Positions 1 to 6,772 are shown, counted from the stretch's first letter. The stretch is 7,143 nucleotides of DNA from an uncultured Fusobacterium sp. (GCA_900542625.1 UQOH01000092.1:1-7143); one strand, 5' to 3'. Numbers and translations: made by a program. The notes: a model not told the origin generated them from the sequence alone.

Positions 1-44
1 ATGTTTACATGGGGTTTGCTTCTGTCAAATTTTTCTTTTGCCAT
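1..44 (-). CDS. tuf: Elongation factor Tu, N-terminal fragment (gene runs off the left edge)
   Basis: Only the first 14 codons and two bases of the next are present. They read MAKEKFDRSKPHVN, the hallmark N-terminus of bacterial EF-Tu, just before the part that leads into the GTPase P-loop. EF-Tu is the cytoplasmic GTPase that carries aminoacyl-tRNA to the ribosomal A site. The ATG at 44-42 is preceded by AGGAGG at 55-50 with a 5-nt spacer, which fixes the start. It is the last visible gene of the str operon, 100 nt after the fusA stop, in the canonical rpsL-rpsG-fusA-tuf order. Identity rests on this short match plus gene order. Length, intactness and whether a second tuf copy exists cannot be judged here. 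Confidence 0.93.
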   Translation of the reverse strand, partial: MAKEKFDRSKPHVN

Positions 45-86
45 TTTTTCCTCCTGAATAATTTTAATTAAAATTTTATTTTATGT

Positions 87-106
87 GCCCGGCATCAATG
101 CCGGGC
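87..106 (-). other. GC-rich hairpin in the fusA-tuf spacer
   Basis: A perfect 8-bp stem (GCCCGGCA pairing with TGCCGGGC) closes a 4-nt loop, in a spacer that is otherwise very AT-rich. Seven of the eight pairs are G-C. On the tuf coding strand the hairpin is followed by ACATAAAATAAAATTTT, not a continuous T run, so it is not a textbook intrinsic terminator. It may be a partial terminator, an RNA-processing site, or a 3' stabiliser of the fusA segment. It lies 38 nt after the fusA stop and 42 nt before the tuf start. The structure is seen directly; its role is inferred. Confidence 0.6.
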
Positions 107-144
107 TTAGTTCTTAATAGTTGTGTTTAAAGAAAAGATAGTTA

Positions 145-2220
145 TTATCTTCCTCTTTCAGCTTTGATTTCATCTTGAATTGCTCTTGGAACTGCTACAT
201 ATTCTTCAAATTCCATAGAGTAGTTAGCTCTTCCTTGAGATTTAGATCTTAAGTCAGTTGCATAACCGAACATTTCTGATAAAGGTACTTTTGCGTCAAC
301 GATCTTAGCACCGTTTCTGTCTGTCATACCACCTATCATACCTCTTCTAGAGTTGATATCTCCTATGATATCTCCCATATATTCTTCTGGAGTAGTAACT
401 TCTACTTTGAAGATTGGTTCAAGGATAACTGGTTTACATTTTTCAGCACCTTGTTTCATTGCCATTGATCCGGCAATTTTGAATGCCATTTCTGATGAGT
501 CAACTTCGTGGAATGATCCATCGTATAATGTTACTTTAACTCCAACTAATGGATATCCAGCAACAACTCCGTTTTCAAGAGCTTCTCTACATCCTTTTTC
601 AACTGCAGGAATATATTCTCTAGGAATTGCTCCTCCAGTAATTTCGTTAACAAATTCGAAATCTTTACCTGGGTTAGGCTCAACTTTGATCTTAACGTGT
701 CCGTATTGTCCTTTACCTCCAGATTGTTTTGCATATTTAACTTCTTGCTCAGTAGAAGCAGTAATTGTTTCTCTGTAAGCAACTTGTGGTTTACCAACTG
801 TAGACTCAACTTTGAATTCTCTTCTCATTCTGTCTACGATGATATCTAGGTGAAGTTCTCCCATTCCAGAAATGATTGTTTGACCAGTTTCTTCGTCAGA
901 TTTAACTCTGAATGTAGGGTCTTCTTCAGCTAGTTTAGAAAGAGCGATTCCCATTTTTTCTTGGTCAGCTTTTGTTTTTGGTTCAACAGCAACTGATATA
1001 ACTGGATCTGGGAATTCCATTTTTTCTAATATGATAGGGCTCTTCTCATCACAAAGAGTATCTCCAGTTGTTGTATTTTTTAATCCAACTACTGCTGCGA
1101 TATCTCCGCAATAAACAACGTCCTTCTCTTCTCTTTTGTTAGCGTGCATTTGAAGAAGTCTTCCCATTCTTTCTTTTTGACCTTTAGTAGAGTTTAGAAC
1201 ATAAGATCCTTTTTCTACTATACCAGTGTATACTCTGAAGAATGTTAATCTTCCAACAAATGGGTCTGTCATAACTTTGAATGCTAAAGCTGCGAATGGA
1301 GCATCGTCACCGATTGGTAATTCGATTACTTTTTCAGCATCTTTAATGTCTGTACCTTTAATTACACCTTTTTGAGTTGGTGCAGGCATGTATAAAGTTA
1401 TAGCATCTAGTAATGGCTGGATACCTCTGTTTCTGAATGCTGTTCCGCATAATACAGGGATAATCATGTTTCCAATTGTTCCGGCTCTTAAAGCTTTTTT
1501 GATTTCCTCATTAGAAACTTCTTCTCCACCAAGGTATTTTTCCATTAATTCATCATCACATTCAACAACAGATTCAATCATGAATTCTCTTGCTTCTTCA
1601 GCTTCATCAGCTAATTCTGCTCTGATGTCTCTTATTTCTATGTTTTGACCTTTGTCATCTAAATAAACTGTTTCTTTCATTTCGATTAAGTCGATTACAC
1701 CTTCGAAAGCATCTTCTACTCCGATTGGTAATTGGATAGGTACAGGATTAGCTCCTAATTTTTCTTTAATATCGTTTACACACATTTTAAAGTCTGCACC
1801 GATTCTATCCATTTTATTGAAGAATGCCATTCTAGGTACACCGTACTTGTCAGCTTGTCTCCATACAGTTTCAGACTGAGGTTGTACTCCGTCAACTGCA
1901 GAGAATACTGCAACAGCACCATCAAGAACTCTTAGAGATCTTTCAACCTCAACTGTAAAGTCCACGTGTCCTGGTGTGTCTATTATATTTATTCTATGAT
2001 TTTTCCAGAAACATGTTGTAGCAGCAGAAGTAATTGTGATACCTCTTTCTTGCTCTTGCTCCATCCAGTCCATTGTAGCAGCTCCATCATGAACTTCTCC
2101 AAGGTTGTGGTTAACTCCTGTATAGAAAAGGATTCTTTCTGTAGTAGTTGTTTTACCAGCGTCAATGTGAGCCATGATACCAATGTTTCTAGTCATTTCT
2201 AATGAAACTTGTCTAGCCAT
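145..2220 (-). CDS. fusA: Elongation factor G
   Basis: This 691-aa translational GTPase drives ribosomal translocation of tRNA and mRNA after peptide-bond formation and helps RRF recycle ribosomes; it acts in the cytoplasm on the 70S ribosome. The G domain is clear: P-loop AHIDAGKT at residues 17-24, switch I with RGITIT at 59-64, G3 DTPGH at 81-85 (catalytic His85), and G4 NKMD at 135-138. Domain II follows, then a domain III segment with SGMGELHLD, domain IV beginning near GKGQYGHV, and domain V to the C-terminus ERGR. Length matches full bacterial EF-G, and the G-domain motifs and domain order indicate the canonical translocase, not a paralogue. The ATG at 2220 has AGGAGG at 2236-2231, 10 nt upstream; an internal Met at residue 9 has no better site. 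The gene follows rpsG by 40 nt in the str operon. Confidence 0.98.
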   Translation of the reverse strand: MARQVSLEMTRNIGIMAHIDAGKTTTTERILFYTGVNHNLGEVHDGAATMDWMEQEQERGITITSAATTCFWKNHRINIIDTPGHVDFTVEVERSLRVLDGAVAVFSAVDGVQPQSETVWRQADKYGVPRMAFFNKMDRIGADFKMCVNDIKEKLGANPVPIQLPIGVEDAFEGVIDLIEMKETVYLDDKGQNIEIRDIRAELADEAEEAREFMIESVVECDDELMEKYLGGEEVSNEEIKKALRAGTIGNMIIPVLCGTAFRNRGIQPLLDAITLYMPAPTQKGVIKGTDIKDAEKVIELPIGDDAPFAALAFKVMTDPFVGRLTFFRVYTGIVEKGSYVLNSTKGQKERMGRLLQMHANKREEKDVVYCGDIAAVVGLKNTTTGDTLCDEKSPIILEKMEFPDPVISVAVEPKTKADQEKMGIALSKLAEEDPTFRVKSDEETGQTIISGMGELHLDIIVDRMRREFKVESTVGKPQVAYRETITASTEQEVKYAKQSGGKGQYGHVKIKVEPNPGKDFEFVNEITGGAIPREYIPAVEKGCREALENGVVAGYPLVGVKVTLYDGSFHEVDSSEMAFKIAGSMAMKQGAEKCKPVILEPIFKVEVTTPEEYMGDIIGDINSRRGMIGGMTDRNGAKIVDAKVPLSEMFGYATDLRSKSQGRANYSMEFEEYVAVPRAIQDEIKAERGR

Positions 2221-2260
2221 TTAGTGTTTTCCTCCTCGATTATATACGCTAAATTACAAA

Positions 2261-2731
2261 TTAATATTTATAGTGTGCGAACGCTCTGTTAGCTTCAGCC
2301 ATTCTATAAGTATCTTCTTTTTTCTTAACAGTTGCTCCTTCGTTGTTAGATGCTGCGATTAATTCAGCTGCTAACTTCTCAACCATTCCGTACTCTTTTC
2401 TTTCTCTTGTATAATTAACAAGCCATCTTAAAGCTAGAGTTTGTTGTCTTTCTAATCTTACTTCTGTTGGAACTTGGTAAGTAGCTCCTCCGATTCTTCT
2501 TGATCTTACTTCGATTTGAGGTTTAATGTTTTCTAAAGCTTGTTTAAATACATCGTACCCCTCTTTACCAGTTTTTTCTTTTATTAAATCCATTGCTGAA
2601 TAGAATATAGATTCTGCTAATGATTTTTTTCCATCTACCATGAATGCATTTATAGTTTTAGTAACTACCTTATCAGAATATCTTGAATCAGGTAATACAT
2701 CTCTTTTAACTGCTGCTCTTCTTCTTGACAT
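2261..2731 (-). CDS. rpsG: 30S ribosomal protein S7
   Basis: This 156-aa primary 16S rRNA-binding protein nucleates assembly of the 30S head and lines the E-site mRNA exit region. The N-terminus MSRRRAAVKRDVLPD and the central block KPQIEVRSRRIGGATYQVP are diagnostic of S7. The C-terminal helix ending in AFAHYKY is complete, and the length is normal for the family. The ATG at 2731 is preceded by GGAGGTGA at 2748-2741, a near-perfect anti-16S match with a 9-nt spacer. Only 25 nt separate it from the rpsL stop, and 40 nt separate its stop from fusA, so the three genes are surely cotranscribed. In E. coli S7 represses its own operon by binding the much longer rpsL-rpsG spacer; that element cannot be accommodated here. 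Confidence 0.98.
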   Translation of the reverse strand: MSRRRAAVKRDVLPDSRYSDKVVTKTINAFMVDGKKSLAESIFYSAMDLIKEKTGKEGYDVFKQALENIKPQIEVRSRRIGGATYQVPTEVRLERQQTLALRWLVNYTRERKEYGMVEKLAAELIAASNNEGATVKKKEDTYRMAEANRAFAHYKY

Positions 2732-2756
2732 TTAAACTGTTCACCTCCCTAATTAA

Positions 2757-3125
2757 TTACGCTTTTTTTACACCGTATTTAGATCTTGATTGTTTTCTGT
2801 TGTTAACTCCTGCTGTATCTAGAGCTCCTCTGATGATTTTGTATCTAACCCCTGGTAAGTCTTTAGTTCTTCCACCTCTTATAAGAGCGATTGAGTGTTC
2901 TTGTAAGTTGTGTCCTTCACCTGGAATATAGCAAGTTACTTCTAGACCGTTAGTTAATTTTACTCTGGCAACCTTTCTTAAAGCTGAGTTTGGTTTTTTA
3001 GGTGTAGTTGTATAAACTCTTACGCAAACTCCTCTTCTTTGTGGGTTTCCTTGTAATGCTGGTGACTTTTTAGTTTCTTCTAAAGTCTGTCTTCCTCTTT
3101 TTACTAATTGATTTAAAGTAGGCAT
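2757..3125 (-). CDS. rpsL: 30S ribosomal protein S12
   Basis: This 122-aa protein sits near the decoding centre and controls translational accuracy; it is the classical streptomycin-resistance locus. The signature TTTPKKPNSALRKVARVKL region spans residues 39-57, and GRTKDLPGVRY spans 85-95. Numbering coincides with E. coli S12 (counting Met), so Lys43, Lys88 and Pro91 are all wild type: no streptomycin-resistance substitution is visible at those sites. Asp89, the residue beta-methylthiolated by RimO in other bacteria, is present. The ATG at 3125 has AAGGAGG at 3137-3131, 5 nt upstream. It is the first gene of the str operon and directly follows the promoter at 3179-3207, leaving a predicted leader of about 46 nt. 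Confidence 0.98.
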   Translation of the reverse strand: MPTLNQLVKRGRQTLEETKKSPALQGNPQRRGVCVRVYTTTPKKPNSALRKVARVKLTNGLEVTCYIPGEGHNLQEHSIALIRGGRTKDLPGVRYKIIRGALDTAGVNNRKQSRSKYGVKKA

Positions 3126-3178
3126 TTTACCCTCCTTCCGAATTTTTTTATATTTTTATATTATTATATAACTTAGAT

Positions 3179-3207
3179 ATTATAGTCTTTCCCCGACAAA
3201 AAGTCAA
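3179..3207 (-). promoter_or_regulatory. Sigma-70-type promoter of the str operon
   Basis: On the minus strand, TTGACT (3207-3202, five of six matches to the -35 consensus) is followed by a 17-nt spacer and a perfect TATAAT (3184-3179). Transcription would start near 3172, about 46 nt upstream of the rpsL ATG. Near-consensus boxes at ideal spacing fit a very highly expressed ribosomal-protein operon. It is the best promoter match in the 130-nt gap between the ABC-F gene and rpsL. Confidence 0.85.
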
Positions 3208-3255
3208 ACTAATCTATTATATAGCAGATGATATTCTATCACATTTCAATAATTT

Positions 3256-5169
3256 TTACAAAGACTTTTTTAAACTTTTTAATTCATTTTCAATGGATTC
3301 CCATTCCTCCATCTCATTCAAAATCTCTTCATCTAGGGAATCCAGACGATTTTGTATGTCTAATAATTTTTCTAAATCATTTATTTTTCCTGCAAGATTA
3401 TAGTCATCTTGAAGAGTTTCTTTTTTGTTTTCAAGCTTTTCTATATTCTTTTCTGTTTCCTTATATTTCTTTTCAAGAGATGCAATTCTGTTTTTTATTC
3501 TCTTCTGCTCTTCATAATCATTAATGCTCTCTGTATTTTTATTTTCCTCTTTTCCGCCTTTTTTCTGATTGCAGTAAGCTGTGTAATCTCCCTTAAACTT
3601 CTCTGCACCATCTTCTGTAATCTCATATATTGTGTTTACTATCCCCTCAAGGAAATATCTGTCATGTGAAACTACAAGAATAGTTCCGTCGTAATCTTCC
3701 AAAGCCTCTTCCAAAACCTCTCTTGAATAGATATCCAAGTGGTTTGTAGGCTCGTCAAGTATAAGGAAGTTTGCCTTTTTAAGGATAAGCTTCATTAAAG
3801 TAACCCTTGCTTTTTCCCCTCCGCTTAAAGAACCTATAACTTTCATTACATCATCTTCAGGGAATAAAAATGCCCCTGCAAGAGTTCTTACTTCCTCTTC
3901 ACTCATAGGATAGTTATACATAAATTCATTTAAAATTGTTGCTTTCAAATCAAGTCCCTGATGATTCTGATCATAGTAGCCAATAGTAACTTTTTCCCCT
4001 ACTGTAACTGTTCCTTTATCAGCTTTTTCAAGTCCGTTTACTATTTTTAAAAGAGTAGATTTCCCCACACCGTTTTTACCTATGATTCCCACTCTTTCCC
4101 CTCTGAATATTTCCAGATTAAGATTTTGGAAAAGTTTTTTCCCGTCATAAGATTTTGACAGCTTTTCTATTTTAAGAACTCTGTCAACACTTGGTCTTTC
4201 TATCTCAAATTTAAGTTTCATCTTTCTTTTAGTGAAAACAGGATTTTCCATTTTCTCCATTCTGTCTAAAAGCTTTTGACGTCCTCTCGCCTGTTTTGAC
4301 TTTATTCCAGCCTTGTATCTCTGAACATACTCCTCTATTTTCTTGATTTTATCCTGCTCTTTTTCAAAAGCCTTTACAGCACCTGAAAGATATGCCTCTT
4401 TCTGAATTGTATAATCTGTAAAGTTTCCTTTGTATGTTCTTAAAGTTTTTCCCTCAATTTCAAAAATTCTGTTTGCCACATTGTCTAAGAAATATCTGTC
4501 ATGTGATACAACCATTACAGCTTTGTTGTATTCTTTTAAAAACTTTTCAAGCCATTCAATAGCTATCAGGTCCAAATGGTTGGTAGGCTCGTCAAGTATA
4601 AGAAGTTCAGGCTCTTCAAGAAGAATTTTCCCAAGAGCAGTTCTTGATTTCTGCCCTCCTGAAAGGTCTTTTATCTTCAGATTCCATAAATCTTCAGGCA
4701 GACTCAGTCCGTTTAATATCTGCTTAACCTTATACTCTATGCTGTATCCCTCTTCCTGCTCATATCTTGTTGATACAACAGAAAGCTCCTCCATTATCTT
4801 ATCAAAATTTTCCTCTTCAAGATTAAGTCTTAAACTTAATTCATGAATCTTTTTATAATCTTCAAGAACTGAACTGAATACTGTCATCAGCTCTTCAAAC
4901 ACTGTATTTTCATAATTAAGATTTATATTCTGTGAAAGATAACCTACTTTAAGATTTCCTTTTTTAGAAATTGTCCCTCTTCTGTCTGTTGAAGGGTCAA
5001 CATCATTTTCTTCAATTTCAAGCATCATTTTAATAAGTGTAGTTTTTCCTGCCCCGTTTACACCGATAACACCTATCTTATCTTTCTGGTCTATTGAAAA
5101 AGTTATATTTTTAAAAAGAGTTTCCCCTGAAAATCCTTTGTATAAGTTCTCTGCATGCAGTAACGCCAT
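3256..5169 (-). CDS. ABC-F family ATPase (ribosome-associated translation factor)
   Basis: This 637-aa protein has two ABC ATPase domains and no membrane segments, so it is a soluble ABC-F protein, a family that binds the ribosomal E site and helps stalled or antibiotic-bound ribosomes. Domain 1 has Walker A GVNGAGKT (36-43), signature LSGGQ (169-173) and Walker B DEPTNHLD (193-200, catalytic Glu194). A basic helical linker of the P-site-tRNA-interaction type lies around 245-315. Domain 2 has GKNGVGKS (364-371), LSGGE (448-452) and DEPTNHLD (472-479). A charged coiled coil fills about 550-637, as in Uup and YdiF/YheS-type members; the exact subfamily is uncertain. An in-frame GTG at 5178 would add three codons but overlaps the Shine-Dalgarno GAGGAG (5183-5178); the ATG at 5169 is 8 nt downstream and is preferred. 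An antibiotic-resistance role is possible but not indicated. Confidence 0.93.
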   Translation of the reverse strand: MALLHAENLYKGFSGETLFKNITFSIDQKDKIGVIGVNGAGKTTLIKMMLEIEENDVDPSTDRRGTISKKGNLKVGYLSQNINLNYENTVFEELMTVFSSVLEDYKKIHELSLRLNLEEENFDKIMEELSVVSTRYEQEEGYSIEYKVKQILNGLSLPEDLWNLKIKDLSGGQKSRTALGKILLEEPELLILDEPTNHLDLIAIEWLEKFLKEYNKAVMVVSHDRYFLDNVANRIFEIEGKTLRTYKGNFTDYTIQKEAYLSGAVKAFEKEQDKIKKIEEYVQRYKAGIKSKQARGRQKLLDRMEKMENPVFTKRKMKLKFEIERPSVDRVLKIEKLSKSYDGKKLFQNLNLEIFRGERVGIIGKNGVGKSTLLKIVNGLEKADKGTVTVGEKVTIGYYDQNHQGLDLKATILNEFMYNYPMSEEEVRTLAGAFLFPEDDVMKVIGSLSGGEKARVTLMKLILKKANFLILDEPTNHLDIYSREVLEEALEDYDGTILVVSHDRYFLEGIVNTIYEITEDGAEKFKGDYTAYCNQKKGGKEENKNTESINDYEEQKRIKNRIASLEKKYKETEKNIEKLENKKETLQDDYNLAGKINDLEKLLDIQNRLDSLDEEILNEMEEWESIENELKSLKKSL

Positions 5170-5177
5170 TATAAACA

Positions 5178-5183
5178 CTCCTC
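5178..5183 (-). promoter_or_regulatory. Ribosome binding site that sets the ABC-F start
   Basis: GAGGAG reads on the minus strand at 5183-5178, 8 nt before the ATG at 5169. The upstream in-frame GTG (5178-5176) overlaps the last G of this site and so cannot be served by it. This argues for the 637-aa product over the 640-aa reading. Confidence 0.75.
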
Positions 5184-5203
5184 TGATAATTTCTAATCAA
5201 GAT

Positions 5204-5232
5204 ATTATATCATATTTCTTAAATTTTGTTGA
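5204..5232 (-). promoter_or_regulatory. Probable promoter of the ABC-F gene
   Basis: On the minus strand, TCAACA (5232-5227, four of six matches to the -35 consensus) is followed by a 17-nt spacer and a perfect TATAAT (5209-5204). Transcription would begin near 5197, giving a leader of about 28 nt before the ATG at 5169. Its -35 box is only 6 bp from the -35 box of the rightward promoter, so the two are back to back. Confidence 0.65.
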
Positions 5233-5236
5233 TATT

Positions 5237-5261
5237 CCTTGAAACTTTTATGTTTCCAAGG
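5237..5261. promoter_or_regulatory. Imperfect inverted repeat overlapping the rightward promoter (operator-like)
   Basis: The left arm CCTTGAAAC (5237-5245) and right arm GTTTCCAAGG (5252-5261) are inverted copies apart from one extra base in the right arm, separated by TTTTAT. The dyad contains the rightward -35 box and fills the spacer up to the -10. It lies upstream of both predicted transcription starts, so it should not be present in either RNA, which favours a protein-binding DNA site over an RNA hairpin. No regulator gene is visible in the window. Confidence 0.45.
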
Positions 5262-5267
5262 TATAAT
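5239..5267 (+). promoter_or_regulatory. Promoter of the exported-protein/MBL operon
   Basis: TTGAAA (5239-5244, five of six matches), a 17-nt spacer and a perfect TATAAT (5262-5267) make a strong sigma-70-type promoter. The start would be near 5274, about 30 nt before the first ATG at 5305. The TTG in the -35 box could be read as an in-frame start codon for the downstream protein, but it lies upstream of the predicted transcript. Confidence 0.8.
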
Positions 5268-5291
5268 TCTTCTGATGCTTTTTTATTTATT

Positions 5292-5298
5292 AAGGAGG
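5292..5298 (+). promoter_or_regulatory. Ribosome binding site that sets the start of the exported protein
   Basis: AAGGAGG lies 6 nt before the ATG at 5305. It selects this ATG over the in-frame TTG at 5239, which has no ribosome binding site and is part of the promoter. The shorter product then begins with a textbook signal peptide. Confidence 0.85.
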
Positions 5299-5304
5299 TT
5301 TTAT

Positions 5305-5715
5305 ATGAAAAAACTAATGCTTATACTTTTTTTATCAATAAATTTTATAGTTTCTGCCTACGACCCTGCTCTTGATAATGCAGAAAGACTTTACAGAGAG
5401 GCTGAAAAACTTACAACAGAATATATTGCAAGTTTTAAAACTTTAAAAACTATTGCAGCAAAAGACCTTACACCTGAATACAGAGAACAGATTGATTCTA
5501 TTATAAGCCACAATGAAAAAAGCCTTAAAAATTATGAGAAGTCTTTACAGACTTTAAAAAAACTTATGCTTAATTATGAAAAACTTTCTGACGGAGAAAG
5601 ATCTGCTGCTCTTAATTCTGTAAACACTCAAAGCGAATCTCTTGAGATTTTAATCAACAGTCTTCACAATGCTTTACAGCTTAACAAATCTGCAATAGAA
5701 AGTTATGAACAATAA
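5305..5715 (+). CDS. Small exported all-helical protein of unknown function
   Basis: I do not recognise a family for this 136-aa protein. It starts MKKLMLILFLSINFIVSA, a signal peptide with a basic n-region, hydrophobic core and a VSA cleavage motif, predicting signal peptidase I cleavage after residue 18 and a mature protein of 118 aa. The mature part has no cysteine, so it is neither a lipoprotein nor disulphide-bonded. It is rich in Lys, Glu, Leu and Ser, and helix-breaking points near 55-58 (LTPE) and 95-98 (SDGE) suggest three amphipathic helices (about 21-53, 57-93 and 98-136). It probably acts in the periplasm or outside the cell. FadA-type fusobacterial adhesins are also short, exported and helical, but I see no clear sequence match, so that remains a weak possibility. 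Its stop lies 14 nt before the MBL gene, so the two form an operon. Confidence 0.85.
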   Translation: MKKLMLILFLSINFIVSAYDPALDNAERLYREAEKLTTEYIASFKTLKTIAAKDLTPEYREQIDSIISHNEKSLKNYEKSLQTLKKLMLNYEKLSDGERSAALNSVNTQSESLEILINSLHNALQLNKSAIESYEQ

Positions 5716-5729
5716 ACAAGGAGGATTTA

Positions 5730-6725
5730 ATGACAGAATTAATTAATACAAACCCTGAAATACACAGAATATTTGTTCCTCTTCCTGAAAACCCTCTTAA
5801 AAATCTTAATTCTTATGTTATTAAAACAGAAGAGAGAAACCTGATAATTGATACAGGTTTTAACAGAATTGAATGTTTAGAGGCTCTTCTTGAAGGACTT
5901 AAGGAACTGAATATCGATTTAAATAAAACTGATATTTTCTTAACACATCTTCATTCAGACCACACAGGACTGGTAAATAAAATTAAAACACCTTCTTCAA
6001 AAATTTATATTGGAAAAACAGATCACGAATATATTAAAAAAAATCTGAAAGGTGCAAGTCTGTCAAAACTTGATTTAAGGCTTGCAGAAGAGGGATTTCC
6101 TGCTGATGTACTTGCAAGACTGAAAGAAACAAACCAGGCAAAAAGATATGCTCCCGGAGAGTTTGAGGCTGTTCCTTTGGAAGATAATCAGACTTTCAAT
6201 GTTGGAGATGTTCAGATGAAAGTTATTTCTACTCCTGGACATACTCCCGGGCATGTGTGCCTTTATATAGAAAGTGAGAAAATTCTTTTTTCAGGGGACC
6301 ATATACTTTTCCATATAACTCCAAATATAACTGCATGGTCAGGTGTGGAAAATTCTTTAAAAGACTATATGCACAGTCTTGACAAAATTAAGAATGTCCC
6401 TATTGAAAAAAATTTCCCTGCTCACAGGCTTGATATTGGAAACCCCTATGAGAGAATCGATGAAATCATAGAGCACCACCAATACAGATTAAATGATATT
6501 ATCACTATTATTGAAACTTACGGGGAAAATATGACTGCCTATGAAATTGCACAATATATGAAGTGGAATTTGAGAGGAAGACCATGGGAGGAATTTCCTG
6601 ATAATCAGAAATGGTTTGCTGTGGGAGAAACTCTTTCTCACCTGGATTATCTTGTGATTTCTGGAAAAGTTTTAAGAACAAAAGATGAAGAGAATAATTT
6701 ATACAGATATTCTTTGAGAAAATAA
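5730..6725 (+). CDS. Metallo-beta-lactamase-fold hydrolase with C-terminal winged-helix-like domain
   Basis: This 331-aa protein is a probable cytoplasmic metal-dependent hydrolase with no signal peptide. The metal-binding set is intact: THLHSDHTG at 72-80 (His73, His75, Asp77, His78), TPGH with His171, FSGDH with Asp190, and PAHR with His232. An Asp41-Thr-Gly turn precedes them, as usual for the fold. Residues 240-331 follow the pattern of the helical/winged-helix domain that trails LACTB2-like MBL proteins (an HH-Q-YR-L helix near 249-254, then a helix-turn-helix-like stretch). The substrate is unknown: thioesters, lactones, phosphodiesters and RNA are all handled by relatives. It need not hydrolyse beta-lactams. 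The ATG at 5730 has AAGGAGG at 5718-5724, 5 nt upstream. It is the second gene of an operon with the exported helical protein and ends just before a strong terminator. Confidence 0.92.
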   Translation: MTELINTNPEIHRIFVPLPENPLKNLNSYVIKTEERNLIIDTGFNRIECLEALLEGLKELNIDLNKTDIFLTHLHSDHTGLVNKIKTPSSKIYIGKTDHEYIKKNLKGASLSKLDLRLAEEGFPADVLARLKETNQAKRYAPGEFEAVPLEDNQTFNVGDVQMKVISTPGHTPGHVCLYIESEKILFSGDHILFHITPNITAWSGVENSLKDYMHSLDKIKNVPIEKNFPAHRLDIGNPYERIDEIIEHHQYRLNDIITIIETYGENMTAYEIAQYMKWNLRGRPWEEFPDNQKWFAVGETLSHLDYLVISGKVLRTKDEENNLYRYSLRK

Positions 6726-6732
6726 ATTTATA

Positions 6733-6768
6733 AAAAAATGGACAGGCTTTTATCCCCGTCCATTTTTT
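6733..6768. terminator. Bidirectional intrinsic terminator between convergent units
   Basis: An 11-bp stem pairs AAAAAATGGAC (6733-6743) with GTCCATTTTTT (6758-6768) around a 14-nt loop. The A run before and the T run after give a U tract for either strand. It lies 8 nt after the MBL stop and 5 nt after the end of the leftward HU-like gene, so it can end both convergent transcripts. Confidence 0.88.
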
Positions 6769-6772
6769 AATA

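Noticed and set aside
45..100. A separate tuf promoter using TTGATG in the hairpin as the -35 box
   Set aside because: No acceptable -10 hexamer lies 16-18 nt downstream; the TAAAAT matches are at 9 and 14 nt.
353..2202. Several plus- and minus-strand open frames inside fusA (for example 353-778 and 1388-1648 on plus, 546-809 on minus)
   Set aside because: They overlap the conserved EF-G coding frame, have low-complexity Ser/Leu-rich or repetitive products, and lack supporting ribosome binding sites.
2757..3125. Possible streptomycin-resistance allele of rpsL
   Set aside because: Lys43, Lys88 and Pro91 are all the wild-type residues.
3216..3244. A second TATAAT on the minus strand (3221-3216) upstream of the str promoter
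   Set aside because: The hexamer 17 nt upstream is ATGTGA (three of six matches) and there is no correctly placed TG extension. It is likely a chance match in AT-rich DNA.
3228..4846. Plus-strand open frames opposite the ABC-F gene (3228-3524, 3409-3669, 4430-4846)
   Set aside because: The products are Phe/Leu/Ser-rich, as expected for the antisense of AT-rich coding DNA, while the opposite strand carries all conserved ABC-F motifs.
5730..6725. MBL gene as a beta-lactam resistance enzyme
   Set aside because: It has no signal peptide and its C-terminal extension resembles LACTB2-like hydrolases, so the fold alone does not support beta-lactamase activity.
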